Assembly (NCBI GenBank): GCA_964434425.1
Contig: CAYSVH010000004.1
Coordinates: 1 to 64,000 of the forward strand
Origin: CALMEC01 sp964434425
GTDB taxonomy: Bacteria; Actinomycetota; Thermoleophilia; Miltoncostaeales; Miltoncostaeaceae
Direction: 5' to 3'
Length of the DNA: 64,000 nucleotides
Made by a program: the position numbers and the translations under genes. Shown here piece after piece: positions 7,385 through 15,590 of this stretch; the stretch's first letter is position 1, and every line of letters starts with the position of its first letter. The notes below the pieces were generated by a model. The model was not told where the DNA came from and made no database searches. It saw only the letters and a list, made by a program, of their open reading frames with translations.

Positions 7385-8677
7385 GACGGCCTCCTCGGCG
7401 CTGACGACGGCCTCAGCACTGACGGTGGCCGGGGCCTCGGCGGCCGGGGCCCCGTCACCGCGATCGATCACATCGGGGGACCACCACCCGGCGATGCGCC
7501 GGAGTTCCGCCTGGAACGTCTCATCGCGCCACCGTTCCCCGGGCAGCGGGGGTGCCGCGAGACGGTGGACCCAGACGTCCCCGACGAGGTCCACCTCGGA
7601 CGGACCGTCGTGGATCGTCAGGAGCCGGACGGAGTCTCCCCGCTCCGCGCAATGCTCCGCGTCGGCCATCCGCTCCGGCCCGCCAAGCACGGCGACGTTG
7701 CGCGACGTGAGCCGGTCCGCAGGAAGGAACGGCAGGAAGCCGGGCGCTTCGGATTCTCTGGCGACCAGGCGAAGGCCGGCGCGCTCACGGCCGCGTCGCT
7801 CGCCCGCGATGATCCCCTCCTCACAGTCGCGGCGCGCACGATCGGCGTGGCCGGCTTCGACGTTGCCCGCACGTTCGTTCACCTCCGCGTCGGTCAGGAC
7901 CCATGCGACGTACTGCTCGGCCCGGGCCCGCAGTTCGTCGGGGCCGGCCAGGGAATGCCGGTGGGAGAAGTAGACACGCGCGTCGACGATCGACCGCCAC
8001 CGGGTGACCACGCGCTTCTCGTTGCGCGTCCCGGACGCCAGCGTCTTGTGGTGGACCGGTGCGCAGGGCAGCTGGCGCAGGCGATATCCGCCGTCGATGA
8101 GGCGACAGCAGATGTCGACGTCGTCGTAGCCGTAGGCGAACTCCTCGTCGAAAAGCCCGATCGCGTAGAGCGCGTCCTTCCGGAACGCCATGTTCGTCCC
8201 CTGCAGGTACGGCACGAGGTCCGTTCCCGGGAAGCAGTACCGGTCGAGGGGCGACGTGTGCCCCCACGTGGGATCGGCCAGACGTGAGACCGCGGCGTAG
8301 GCGAACTGCAGCGTCACGCCCGTCGGATCGAAGACGAGTCCGCCGACGCCCGCGACGTCGGGTGCGTCGAACGCCGCCACGGTCTGCTCGAGCCACGACG
8401 GCTCGGGCAGCGCATCGTCGTCCAGGAACGCGATCACGTCGCCGGCCGAGGCCCGGATTCCGGCGTTCCGCGACACCGACAGATTGGGGAGCGGGTTGTC
8501 GACCACGCGCAGGGGCCCGTCGTAGTCCCGGAGGATCCGCGCGGTGTGGTCGGTCGACGGACCGTTGACGACGACGACCTCGAACTCCGGGAACCGCTGG
8601 AGCCGGAGGGAATCCAGCGTGGCGACGAGGCCGGCGGCACGGTTGTACGTGCAGACGACGACCGAGACGCGACTCAC
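7370..8677 (-). CDS. Glycosyltransferase family 2
   Basis: An inverting GT-A glycosyltransferase. The N-terminus VSVVVCTYNRAAGLVATLDSL is the nucleotide-sugar binding strand and helix, followed by VSRNAGI and a DXD-type FLDDDALPEPSWL at about residue 92. FDEEFAYGYDDVDICCRL is the acceptor-side ED motif region. A C-terminal extension from about 300 shows a second short Rossmann-like part (NVAVLGGPERMADAEHCA). It overlaps the upstream gene by 4 nt (GTGA at 8674-8677), so the two are translationally coupled. It probably acts on a cell-surface glycan; donor and acceptor are unknown. Confidence 0.85.
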   Translation of the reverse strand: MSRVSVVVCTYNRAAGLVATLDSLRLQRFPEFEVVVVNGPSTDHTARILRDYDGPLRVVDNPLPNLSVSRNAGIRASAGDVIAFLDDDALPEPSWLEQTVAAFDAPDVAGVGGLVFDPTGVTLQFAYAAVSRLADPTWGHTSPLDRYCFPGTDLVPYLQGTNMAFRKDALYAIGLFDEEFAYGYDDVDICCRLIDGGYRLRQLPCAPVHHKTLASGTRNEKRVVTRWRSIVDARVYFSHRHSLAGPDELRARAEQYVAWVLTDAEVNERAGNVEAGHADRARRDCEEGIIAGERRGRERAGLRLVARESEAPGFLPFLPADRLTSRNVAVLGGPERMADAEHCAERGDSVRLLTIHDGPSEVDLVGDVWVHRLAAPPLPGERWRDETFQAELRRIAGWWSPDVIDRGDGAPAAEAPATVSAEAVVSAEEAVSQVE

Positions 8678-10263
8678 GAGTCGAGGACGGCTCGGAGCTC
8701 GTCGAGTTCGCGGTGGAACCGGCGTGCGGTCTGGTGGGCGGACAGCATCGCGTTGCGGACCTCGGGCAGCTCGGCCGTGTTCGCGGCCAGACGCGCATCG
8801 ACGTCCGCCACGTACCGCGTGACGCGCTCGAGGTCCAGGGCGAGCTGCTCGAGCCGGTTGCCCGGTGCAGACGACACCGCGTCCAGCCGCGCCGTGAGCT
8901 CGGCCACCTGTGACCGTAGCGTCGCGATCGCATCGGCGGATTCACCGGCCGACGAGCCGTTCCGCCCGAGCAGCGAACGGACGCGGGCCTGTGAGGAGCC
9001 GGCCAGGTGGCGGAGCTGTGCTCGTCTCCCCGGCGCCAGGGTCGCGGGCTCGGGGGCGCGAGCCGGAGCATTCACGCCGGTGAACTCGGTCACGGCGTCG
9101 GCCACCACGGCGTTCGCCGCGGCGATCTGCATGTCGATCATCCGCATGGTCGTGTCATGTGCACGTGCGAGCGTGGCCCGCACGTCGTCCAGCCGGGCTG
9201 TGAGGTCGGGATCGCCGTCCTCGCTGGCGATGGCGACGTCGCCCAGCTGGAAGAGCTGTGCGATGGCCGACATCTTCTGGCGGTAGTAGTCGTTCTGGGC
9301 GATCATGATCGTCGGGATCCGATGGATCAGCGACAGCAGCGCCGTGTGGTAGGAGCTGGTGACCGTGCCGACCGCACCGAGCGTGATCGGAGCCCCGGCG
9401 GTGCTGAGACCGGTCAGCGACACCATCACGGCACCGTTGCGCTCCGCGCCGTACTCGCGGTGGAGCACGGAGACGAACTGATCGAGGATCGCCCGTTCGT
9501 TGACGCGATCGTCGTCGAACGCCACCAGCAGGCGGCACTTGGAGGCGCGCGACCGGGTGAGGCTGTCGACGGCGGCCGCGGTCCACCGGATCCGCGCGTC
9601 CGGACGTTCGGTGACGTGGCCCTCGACGTCGAGGTGGACGTTGACGCAGTCCTCCTCCCGGGCGACGGAGAGCGCGCGCAGAGGGCCGAAGGCGTCGTCG
9701 CCGAAGTTGCGCGCCTCGGCACTCATCAGGCCGGCCGCGGCGGCCTGGATCGACGGATCGTCACGCACGAGAAGCGGATCACACTGCTCCAGGATCGGCG
9801 ACCAGGCGAACAGCCCCTCGTAGGGGGAGATCTGGATGCCCGTGGCCAGGTGACAGGTGACGGCGCCGCCACGCTCGGCGAGCGCGGTCAGCGATCGGAC
9901 GATGCCGAGCTTGTCGTCGCCGAAGAAACGGTTGATGAATCCGCCTCCGGTGACGTACAGCGCCACGTTGGGTGGCAGCCCCGTGAGCGCGTCGGCGACG
10001 GGCTGACGGTGACGGATCAGAGAGATGACGTCGTCGGGCAGCGCCCGGGCCCACCGGTGGCGATCGGGGTAGATGTCCTCGACCACGACGGCGATCGGAA
10101 GTTCGGGGGCGGCGCGACGGACCCGCTCGACGGCCGCCCGCGTCTGAAGGACGTCGCCGAGATTTCCCGAGCCGTCGTACCCTCCGACGAGCACCGCGAG
10201 ATGCGTCGTGGACGCGAGCCTGAGCCCGTCATCCGCTGTCACCGTGAAGTCGTCACCACCCAT
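8674..10263 (-). CDS. Polysaccharide pyruvyl transferase family protein with C-terminal coiled coil
   Basis: The N-terminal 330 residues match the polysaccharide pyruvyl transferase fold: GGYDGSGNLGDVLQTRAAVERV, then VTGGGFINRFFGDDKLG and TSSYHTALLSLIHRIPTIMI with its conserved His. Members transfer pyruvate from PEP to surface sugars. From about 445 to the end the sequence becomes a predicted coiled coil (heptads in AIATLRSQVAELTARLD and LEQLALDLERVTRYV), unusual for the family and perhaps used to dimerise or hold the glycosyltransferase made from the same mRNA. ATG 10263 is preferred because TATACC sits 10 nt upstream and the longer reading is low complexity. Confidence 0.75.
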   Translation of the reverse strand: MGGDDFTVTADDGLRLASTTHLAVLVGGYDGSGNLGDVLQTRAAVERVRRAAPELPIAVVVEDIYPDRHRWARALPDDVISLIRHRQPVADALTGLPPNVALYVTGGGFINRFFGDDKLGIVRSLTALAERGGAVTCHLATGIQISPYEGLFAWSPILEQCDPLLVRDDPSIQAAAAGLMSAEARNFGDDAFGPLRALSVAREEDCVNVHLDVEGHVTERPDARIRWTAAAVDSLTRSRASKCRLLVAFDDDRVNERAILDQFVSVLHREYGAERNGAVMVSLTGLSTAGAPITLGAVGTVTSSYHTALLSLIHRIPTIMIAQNDYYRQKMSAIAQLFQLGDVAIASEDGDPDLTARLDDVRATLARAHDTTMRMIDMQIAAANAVVADAVTEFTGVNAPARAPEPATLAPGRRAQLRHLAGSSQARVRSLLGRNGSSAGESADAIATLRSQVAELTARLDAVSSAPGNRLEQLALDLERVTRYVADVDARLAANTAELPEVRNAMLSAHQTARRFHRELDELRAVLDS

Positions 10264-10458
10264 GGGTGCGGGAGGTATAGCACGCGGCGACCGGCGAGAA
10301 CGGCCGGAAGAACACCCGGTTGTCACGAAATCGTCGGTGAGACGGAGATTCCGGGCGCGAGATTCGTCGTCAGTCCGACGTGTGACGCGGCCATCCGGGC
10401 CGCGGGACGCACCGGCCGCGGTCGCGTCGTACCGTCGACGGCGGTGCGGAAGAGGCCC

Positions 10459-10495
10459 CGTCGGCAGCCCCGGGCCGACCCGGGGGCTGCCGACG
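10459..10495 (-). terminator. Strong hairpin terminator
   Basis: A perfect 13-bp stem (10459-10471 with 10483-10495) with an 11-nt loop lies 12 nt past the stop of the 33-residue peptide gene. It has no T-tract, as is common in high-GC genomes. It probably ends the 11252-10507 transcript. The rest of the bases between 10264 and 10506 hold only the pyruvyl transferase promoter. Confidence 0.65.
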
Positions 10496-10506
10496 CCGAT
10501 CCGAGA

Positions 10507-10608
10507 TCAGCTCAGAATCGCATCCGAGATCACGATGCCCAGCCAGACGCCGACCGCCACGCCGAGGATCGTCGCGAGAAGAAAGACCACCGTCGTCCTG
10601 GGAGTCAC
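10507..10608 (-). CDS. 33-residue single-helix membrane peptide
   Basis: A short gene reading MTPRTTVVFLLATILG then a second hydrophobic run VAVGVWLGIVISDAILS. The GTG start overlaps the stop of the upstream membrane protein by 4 nt (GTGA at 10605-10608), with a GGAGG element 7 nt before it. Nearly the entire chain after residue 6 is one transmembrane helix with small-residue G-V-A-V-G spacing. A 13-bp hairpin terminator follows. Coupling, ribosome site and terminator together make it a likely real gene; it may be a partner of the larger membrane protein. Confidence 0.65.
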   Translation of the reverse strand: MTPRTTVVFLLATILGVAVGVWLGIVISDAILS

Positions 10609-11252
10609 AGGCCACCTCCGCCGGGACTCCGCGGGCCCGGCGGTGGGTCGCCGCCCGGCGGCGGATAGGCCGAGTCGGCGAGGTCGATGTCAGCGGGCCG
10701 GGTCTCCACCAGGCCGATGGACCTGCCGAGGGCGTCGGTGAGCGGTGAACCCTGACCCACATGCTCACGTCGCCGGAACCAGCGCGGGATTCGCCAGATG
10801 AGCGGGAGCATGAAGCCGAGCGCCATCGCCCAGAACGTCGCGCCGCTGACGATCCAGCCCCACGACCGCGATGCCTCACCGGGCGGATCGAAGCCGAGTT
10901 CGATGAAGTTGTATCCGAGGACCGCGAACATGATCCCCAGGGCCGGGAACACCCCGAATCCCGGACCGCGCACCCAGATCGTGAGCAGCGCTCGGAGTCC
11001 CATGAGGACAAGGCCGACAGGCAGGGCGACCATCAGGATCGCCATCGCGCTCTCGTCACACTCGTTGGCGATGACGTACGGCCCGCCGCTGGCACAGAAT
11101 CCACCCGACTCGATCATGACGCTCCTCATCGCCCGGGAGAAGGCGACGAGACAGGCGACGGCACCGGCGGTGGCGCCGGCGATGCCGATCCAGGCGAGCA
11201 CCAGCTGCCCGGTGGATCGTGGGCCGTTCACCTTCTGCATGAGCCCCATCAT
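10605..11252 (-). CDS. Multi-pass membrane protein with external cysteine-rich loop
   Basis: I do not recognise a named family. From MMGLMQKVNGP (ATG 11252) the 215 residues give four hydrophobic helices (about 15-38, 67-88, 91-112 and 130-150). Between the first two is a loop CASGGPYVIANECDESA that would lie outside the cell and could hold a disulfide. The C-terminal tail is cytoplasmic, charged, then rich in Pro and Gly. Starts farther upstream exist but lack ribosome sites; the start is uncertain. It is coupled to the 33-residue peptide downstream. Confidence 0.6.
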   Translation of the reverse strand: MMGLMQKVNGPRSTGQLVLAWIGIAGATAGAVACLVAFSRAMRSVMIESGGFCASGGPYVIANECDESAMAILMVALPVGLVLMGLRALLTIWVRGPGFGVFPALGIMFAVLGYNFIELGFDPPGEASRSWGWIVSGATFWAMALGFMLPLIWRIPRWFRRREHVGQGSPLTDALGRSIGLVETRPADIDLADSAYPPPGGDPPPGPRSPGGGGL

Positions 11253-11583
11253 CGGGGGATCACCCGATCTCCCGAACCGGATGCGACGCCCCTCGGACCT
11301 GGCGCTCGATGATGCGAACAGCGGGGTCCCATCGGCGATTCCTCCGTGATGACGCGGGAACAGGGTGCGCATTCTCTCCACCGGAGGGTGCTCGTGTCAA
11401 CGGTACGGAAACCCGGCCGATCCCGATCCGTGCCGAGCGCCGGAGGGAACGGGCACCTCGTCGTGCGCGACGGTCCCCGAGGCCCGGTGACGCCTCCGTC
11501 CTCCGGCCACCACCGCCCGGTGGGCGTGTCCCCACCGTCGTCCGCGGGTGTGCACGAAGCGAGAACCGCTGTCGACCCTGATG
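11253..11583. other. Intergenic stretch without a recognised gene
   Basis: About 330 bases between the membrane protein start and the smpB stop. I find no convincing coding sequence and no tmRNA. A short hairpin CCACCG-CC-CGGTGG at 11510-11523 could help end smpB transcription from the minus strand. Longer starts of the membrane protein could use the left third of this stretch. Confidence 0.4.
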
Positions 11584-12069
11584 CTACCGGCGCCCGGCGG
11601 CCTTCATCGCCCGCTCCGCATCCCGCTTGGCGTCGCGTTCGGCGATCGTGCGACGCTTGTCGTACAGGCGTTTACCGCGCCCCAGGCCCAGTTCGACCTT
11701 CGCGCGGCCGGCCTCCGAGAAGTACACCCGCAGCGGTATCAGCGACAGGCCCTTCTCGTTGATCGCAACGTCGATCTTGTCGATCTCACGACGGTGCAGA
11801 AGGAGCTTGCGGGTGCGCGTGGGCTCATGACCGAAACGGGCGTTGAAGTACTCCGGGATGTGGAGCCCCACCAGGTAGACCTCGTCGCCCCGCACCTGTG
11901 CGTAGGCGTCGCGGATGCTCGCCCCGCGCTCGCGGAGCCCCTTGACCTCGCTGCCCATGAGGACCATGCCGGCCTCGTAGCGATCCACGATCTCGTACTC
12001 GTGGAACGCCTTCCGGTTCTGGGCGACGTCGCGTTCGGCCTCGTGGCGTCCGTTTTTCTTCTTGACCAT
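11584..12069 (-). CDS. smpB: SsrA-binding protein SmpB
   Basis: SmpB binds tmRNA and brings it to stalled ribosomes for trans-translation. The 161 residues contain the full family core: NRKAFHEYEIVDRYEAGMVLMGSEVKGLRERGASIRDAYAQV, then HIPEYFNARFGHEPTRTRKLLLH and the basic C-terminal tail AERDAKRDAERAMKAAGRR that enters the decoding centre. TAACCT lies 9 nt before the ATG and there is no ribosome site, so the mRNA may be leaderless or nearly so. The ribonuclease gene upstream on the same strand is the common partner in tmRNA-dependent decay. Confidence 0.95.
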   Translation of the reverse strand: MVKKKNGRHEAERDVAQNRKAFHEYEIVDRYEAGMVLMGSEVKGLRERGASIRDAYAQVRGDEVYLVGLHIPEYFNARFGHEPTRTRKLLLHRREIDKIDVAINEKGLSLIPLRVYFSEAGRAKVELGLGRGKRLYDKRRTIAERDAKRDAERAMKAAGRR

Positions 12070-12163
12070 GGACGAGACAGGTTAGCGACCCGTCACCCGC
12101 ACGAGCGGCAGGTCCCCGCCGGCCCCGGCGCCCCGTTCAGAACAGGCCGCAGCCAGCGGCCCC

Positions 12164-13939
12164 TCAGCGCCGGCGTCGGCCCCGGAGCGGGGCCTGTCGC
12201 CGCGGTGCGGCTCCCGACGCCGGTTCCAGCTCCACGCGGCCGCGAAGGGGTTCGATCGAGACGACCCTCACATCCACCGGGTCGCCGATGGCGAAGCGAC
12301 GCCCCGTATCCTCGCCTTCCAGCATCACTCCGAGGGGGTCGGGCGTCCACCAGTCACCGTCGATGGACCGGGCGGGCAGATACCCGTCGAGCGCGAGATC
12401 CGGGCCGAACGCGACGAACGCGCCGCTGTCGCCGACCCCCGTGACCTCTCCCGGGAAGACGGCCTCACGATCGGAGGCGACCAGGTCCTCGGTGTAGAAG
12501 GCCCGGCAGACGCGGTCGGCCCGGCGCTCGACGTCCACCGCCTGCCGCTCGGTGATGGACGAGTGGTCCGCGGCGATGGCGAGTTCGTCCGCCGTCTCGC
12601 CCTCCGGGCCGATCCCGAGCGATGCGAGCAGCGCCCGGTGGGCCAAGAGATCCGGATAGCGGCGGATCGGTGAGGTGAAATGCAGATACGCATTCGACGC
12701 GAGCCCGGAGTGCGCCGGTTCGCCGGTCGTGTAGAACGCCTGCTTCAGGGCCTGCAGCACGAGGACCGGAAGGCCGCGGGCACCGCCGTGCCGCTCGGTG
12801 TGCCGTCGGATCGCCTGTGCCGCCGCGACCGCGTACTCGGCGCATTCGGACGGCGTCAGCGGACCGTCGGGCACCTCCCGGGTGGGAATGCCCAGAGCCC
12901 GCATGCGCTCGTGCAGCAGAAGGATGCTGCGCTCGGCCGGGTCCGGATGGTGGCGATAGACGGTGGGCCGTCCGCGCTCGACCATGTAGCGGGCAACGGC
13001 CTCGTTGGCCGTCACCATGCAGTCCTCGATAAGGCGGTGGGACGCCGTCTGTCCCTCGATGACGACCCCCGCGACGCGGTCGTCGGCGAACGTGAACACC
13101 GGCTCGCCGGACTCGACGTCCAGTCCGTGCCGGCCGGTGCGCCGGCGACGCAGCCGCTCCGCCACCTCCCTCGCCAGCAGGATGTCGGACTCGAGGTCCG
13201 GATCACCGAGGGAGCCCCCCGCGAAGAGCCGATCGACCTCCGGGTAGGTCAGGCGACGCCGGGAGTGGATGGTGCTCCGCGTGAACCGGGCGGCGCGCGT
13301 CTCGCCGTCCGGGGCGATGAGCATCTCGCACGTCACGGCCGTGCGATCCTCCCCGGGAGTCAGGCTGCACACGTCGTTGGACAGGCGCGGAGGAAGCATC
13401 GGGTCGACCTGGCCGGGCACGTACAGCGAGTTGCCCCGCCGGCGTGCCTCGTCGTCGATGACGCCGCCCTGATCAACGAACGCCGACACATCGGCGATGT
13501 GGACCCACAGGCGGATGTCGTCCCCGTCGCGCGCGACGGCGATGGCGTCGTCGTGGTCCTTCGCACCCTCCGGGTCGATGGTGATGACGCGCTGACCGGT
13601 GAGGTCCTCACGCCCGGTGTCCGCGGCCGTGCTCCGCGACGCGACATCGTCCGCCTCGTCCAGGACGCGTCGGGAGAAGCCCCGCCCCCGGCCGGCGTCG
13701 GCGACGAGCGCGGACATGGCCGCGTGAACGGAACGGTGATTGCCGTGCACCGCGACGATGCGCGGGGAACCGCGCCCGGCGACGGCGGTGACGAGATCAC
13801 CGATCTTCCCCATCCGCCCGCTCCGACCGAGACGCAGGGGCTGCGCGGCCTCGAACACCGGCTCGACGATCAGTCCCCGCCCGGCGCCGAGCAGCCGGCC
13901 GACGACGACGGACGTGCGGGGCCGCGGTCCGCGGCTCAG
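12164..13939 (-). CDS. RNB-domain 3'-5' exoribonuclease, RNase II/R type (probable CTG start)
   Basis: A processive 3'-5' exoribonuclease with the RNB catalytic core: RVITIDPEGAKDHDDAIAV (metal-binding aspartates), ADVSAFVDQGGVIDDEARRRGNSLYVP, then HFTSPIRRYPDLLAHRAL. The C-terminus holds an S1-like barrel (FPGEVTGVGDSGAFVAFG). GTG 13858 would start at FEAAQPLRL, inside the conserved OB-fold strand; the 27 preceding codons read on as SVVVGRLLGAGRGLIVEP, which fits the family. No ATG, GTG or TTG exists there. A CTG at 13939 overlaps the ctpA stop as CTGA and has GGAGG 10 nt upstream, so I call that start, giving 591 residues. It lacks the N-terminal HTH and most cold-shock parts of E. coli RNase R. 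Confidence 0.85.
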   Translation of the reverse strand: MSRGPRPRTSVVVGRLLGAGRGLIVEPVFEAAQPLRLGRSGRMGKIGDLVTAVAGRGSPRIVAVHGNHRSVHAAMSALVADAGRGRGFSRRVLDEADDVASRSTAADTGREDLTGQRVITIDPEGAKDHDDAIAVARDGDDIRLWVHIADVSAFVDQGGVIDDEARRRGNSLYVPGQVDPMLPPRLSNDVCSLTPGEDRTAVTCEMLIAPDGETRAARFTRSTIHSRRRLTYPEVDRLFAGGSLGDPDLESDILLAREVAERLRRRRTGRHGLDVESGEPVFTFADDRVAGVVIEGQTASHRLIEDCMVTANEAVARYMVERGRPTVYRHHPDPAERSILLLHERMRALGIPTREVPDGPLTPSECAEYAVAAAQAIRRHTERHGGARGLPVLVLQALKQAFYTTGEPAHSGLASNAYLHFTSPIRRYPDLLAHRALLASLGIGPEGETADELAIAADHSSITERQAVDVERRADRVCRAFYTEDLVASDREAVFPGEVTGVGDSGAFVAFGPDLALDGYLPARSIDGDWWTPDPLGVMLEGEDTGRRFAIGDPVDVRVVSIEPLRGRVELEPASGAAPRRQAPLRGRRRR

Positions 13940-15168
13940 GGCGTCACCGCCTCCCGCAGCGCACGGTCGATCTGTTCGTCCGCCGGGGTGTCGGGATCGT
14001 CCTGCACCTTCACGTCCGGCTGAAGCCCGTTTCGGCCCAGGTCGAAGCCCTTGGGGGTCAGATAGCTGGCGGTGGTGAACTTGAGCGCGCCGCCGTTGGA
14101 CAGGCGTCGCGTGGTCTGGATGAGCGCCTTGCCGAACGTGTGCGTCCCCACCAGACGTGATCCGCGGACGTCACGGAGAGCACCGGCCACGATCTCGCTG
14201 GCACTCGCCGAGTGGGTGTTGGTGACGACGACGACCCGCACCTCGTCGTCCACGACGGGAGCATCGCCGGTGGTGAGCGTCTCCTGGGGCCCGTTGCGGT
14301 GCGTGGTGGTCGCCACCGTGGTCCCCTTCGGCACGAAGGCTCCCACGACGTCCTGCGCCTCGTTGACGAGCCCTCCTGGGTTTCCGCGCAGATCGACCAC
14401 GATCCCCGCGACGGACGCGTCGGCGAACGACGTGACCTCGTCGCGGAAGTCCTTTGCGGATCCGGTGGTGAACCGGCTCAGGCGGACGACGCCGACCCGC
14501 TTGCCGTCGACGTTCTCGATACGGGCGTCGACGACCTGTTCGCGGATCTCGGCGCGGGTCATCCGATAGTCGCGATCAGCCGTGTTCGCCCGGCGTATCC
14601 GCAGAACGACGTCGGTATGGGGTTCGCCCTTCACGGTGTCCATGGCCGCGAACCGGGTGGCCTCGTTGACCGGCTTCCCATCGACCGCGAGGATCACGTC
14701 CTTCGGCTTGACGCCCGCCGTCGCCGCCGGACCGCCCTCGTTCACGCGCAGGACCGTCGCCCGCTTGTTCTCGGGCCGCCACTGGATGCCCACGCCGACG
14801 TAGGTGCCGGAACGTGAGTCGAGGTACTTCGCGAAGTCCTCCTGCGTCAGGTACTCCGTGTAGGGGTCCTCCACGGCCGCGACGAGCGCCTGAACGGACG
14901 CGTCCTCCATCGCGGCGAGTTTCTCCGGGGGCAGTTCGCGATAGAAGTCGGATGCGAGGATCGACAGCACCTGATTGGCCGCGGCGGTGCGATCGTCGGC
15001 GAGGAGCCGGTCGCGTATCGCGCTCGGCGCGCGATCCAGCCCGGACTCACGGGGGTGTCCTCCGACCCAGACACCCATGACGAATACGGCCAGTACCAGG
15101 AGAGCGGCCACGGCGGACGTACCGATGCGACGCAGGATGCGCGGGGTGCGGGATGAGTTCTCGGCCAC
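13936..15168 (-). CDS. ctpA: C-terminal processing protease CtpA (S41, PDZ)
   Basis: A membrane-anchored, serine-lysine protease of the S41 family. Residues about 8-32 form the single N-terminal anchor. A CtpA N-terminal segment with SDFYRELPPEKL follows, then a PDZ domain (NEGGPAATAGVKPKDVILAVDGKPVNEAT) and the catalytic domain. The nucleophile lies in NTHSASASEI near 319-323 and the general base Lys in TFGKALIQ about 25 residues later. Length is normal at 410. The start is preceded by TACACT, 9 nt before GTG. The stop overlaps the probable CTG start of the ribonuclease. Confidence 0.92.
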   Translation of the reverse strand: MAENSSRTPRILRRIGTSAVAALLVLAVFVMGVWVGGHPRESGLDRAPSAIRDRLLADDRTAAANQVLSILASDFYRELPPEKLAAMEDASVQALVAAVEDPYTEYLTQEDFAKYLDSRSGTYVGVGIQWRPENKRATVLRVNEGGPAATAGVKPKDVILAVDGKPVNEATRFAAMDTVKGEPHTDVVLRIRRANTADRDYRMTRAEIREQVVDARIENVDGKRVGVVRLSRFTTGSAKDFRDEVTSFADASVAGIVVDLRGNPGGLVNEAQDVVGAFVPKGTTVATTTHRNGPQETLTTGDAPVVDDEVRVVVVTNTHSASASEIVAGALRDVRGSRLVGTHTFGKALIQTTRRLSNGGALKFTTASYLTPKGFDLGRNGLQPDVKVQDDPDTPADEQIDRALREAVTP

Positions 15169-15233
15169 CGTCTACGAAGTGTAGGGGCGAACCCGTATCG
15201 ACGACACGAGCTCCGGCATCCGGATGGGACCGG
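15169..15233. other. Short leader of ctpA
   Basis: These 65 bases upstream of ctpA carry its -10-like TACACT and nothing else that I can see. They run directly into the first of the two tandem foldback repeats that fill the rest of the gap before ftsX. Confidence 0.35.
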
Positions 15234-15426
15234 ATGGGTGATTCCACGGAAGCGTGGATGTGGGGTGCGTCACCGGTGGATGCGGGGCGTCGCCGAGCAC
15301 CGACGGGCAGGGTGGTGTCCCTTCCGAGATGTCCGGTCGCCTGCCAGGGGCGGGCGGGTGGATCGGGAGCGCATCCGCGCCACCTGGGACACGCACCACG
15401 CCGCGATATCCGTGGGATCAACCATC
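15234..15426 (+). repeat. Dispersed foldback repeat, copy 2
   Basis: A 193-bp member of the same family as 1958-2120 and 15430-15590. It starts ATGGGTGATTCCACG and ends with GTGGGATCAACCATC, its imperfect reverse complement. It is about 30 bp longer than the other copies because of extra G+C-rich sequence in the middle (about 15340-15372). It lies directly before copy 3 in the same orientation, separated by only 3 bp. Confidence 0.85.
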
Positions 15427-15429
15427 GGG

Positions 15430-15590
15430 ATGGGTGATTCCACGAGATCGTGGATGTGGGGTGCGTTCACGGGGGATGCGGGGCGACGCCGGGCGCCGAA
15501 GGGCATGCCGGTCGCCGGTTCGAGTCGCCCGATGGCGCATCCGCGCCACCGGGAGCGTGCACCACACCGCGAGATCGTGGGATCACCCAT
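15430..15590 (+). repeat. Dispersed foldback repeat, copy 3 (touching the ftsX stop)
   Basis: A 161-bp copy whose first 24 and last 24 bases are inverted repeats with 20 of 24 positions paired. The arms themselves contain the small palindrome CCACGA-GA-TCGTGG. The last base touches the ftsX stop codon at 15591. Together with copy 2 it fills the gap between ctpA and ftsX. A tRNA-like T-loop string within it (15517-15526) has no tRNA around it. Confidence 0.88.

Noticed and set aside
11253..11583. A tmRNA gene beside smpB
   Set aside because: No tRNA-Ala-like ends and no tag-coding frame can be found in the gap on either strand.
15517..15526. A T-loop-like GGTTCGAGTC suggesting a tRNA
   Set aside because: It lies within a dispersed repeat copy; no acceptor or anticodon stems can be built around it.
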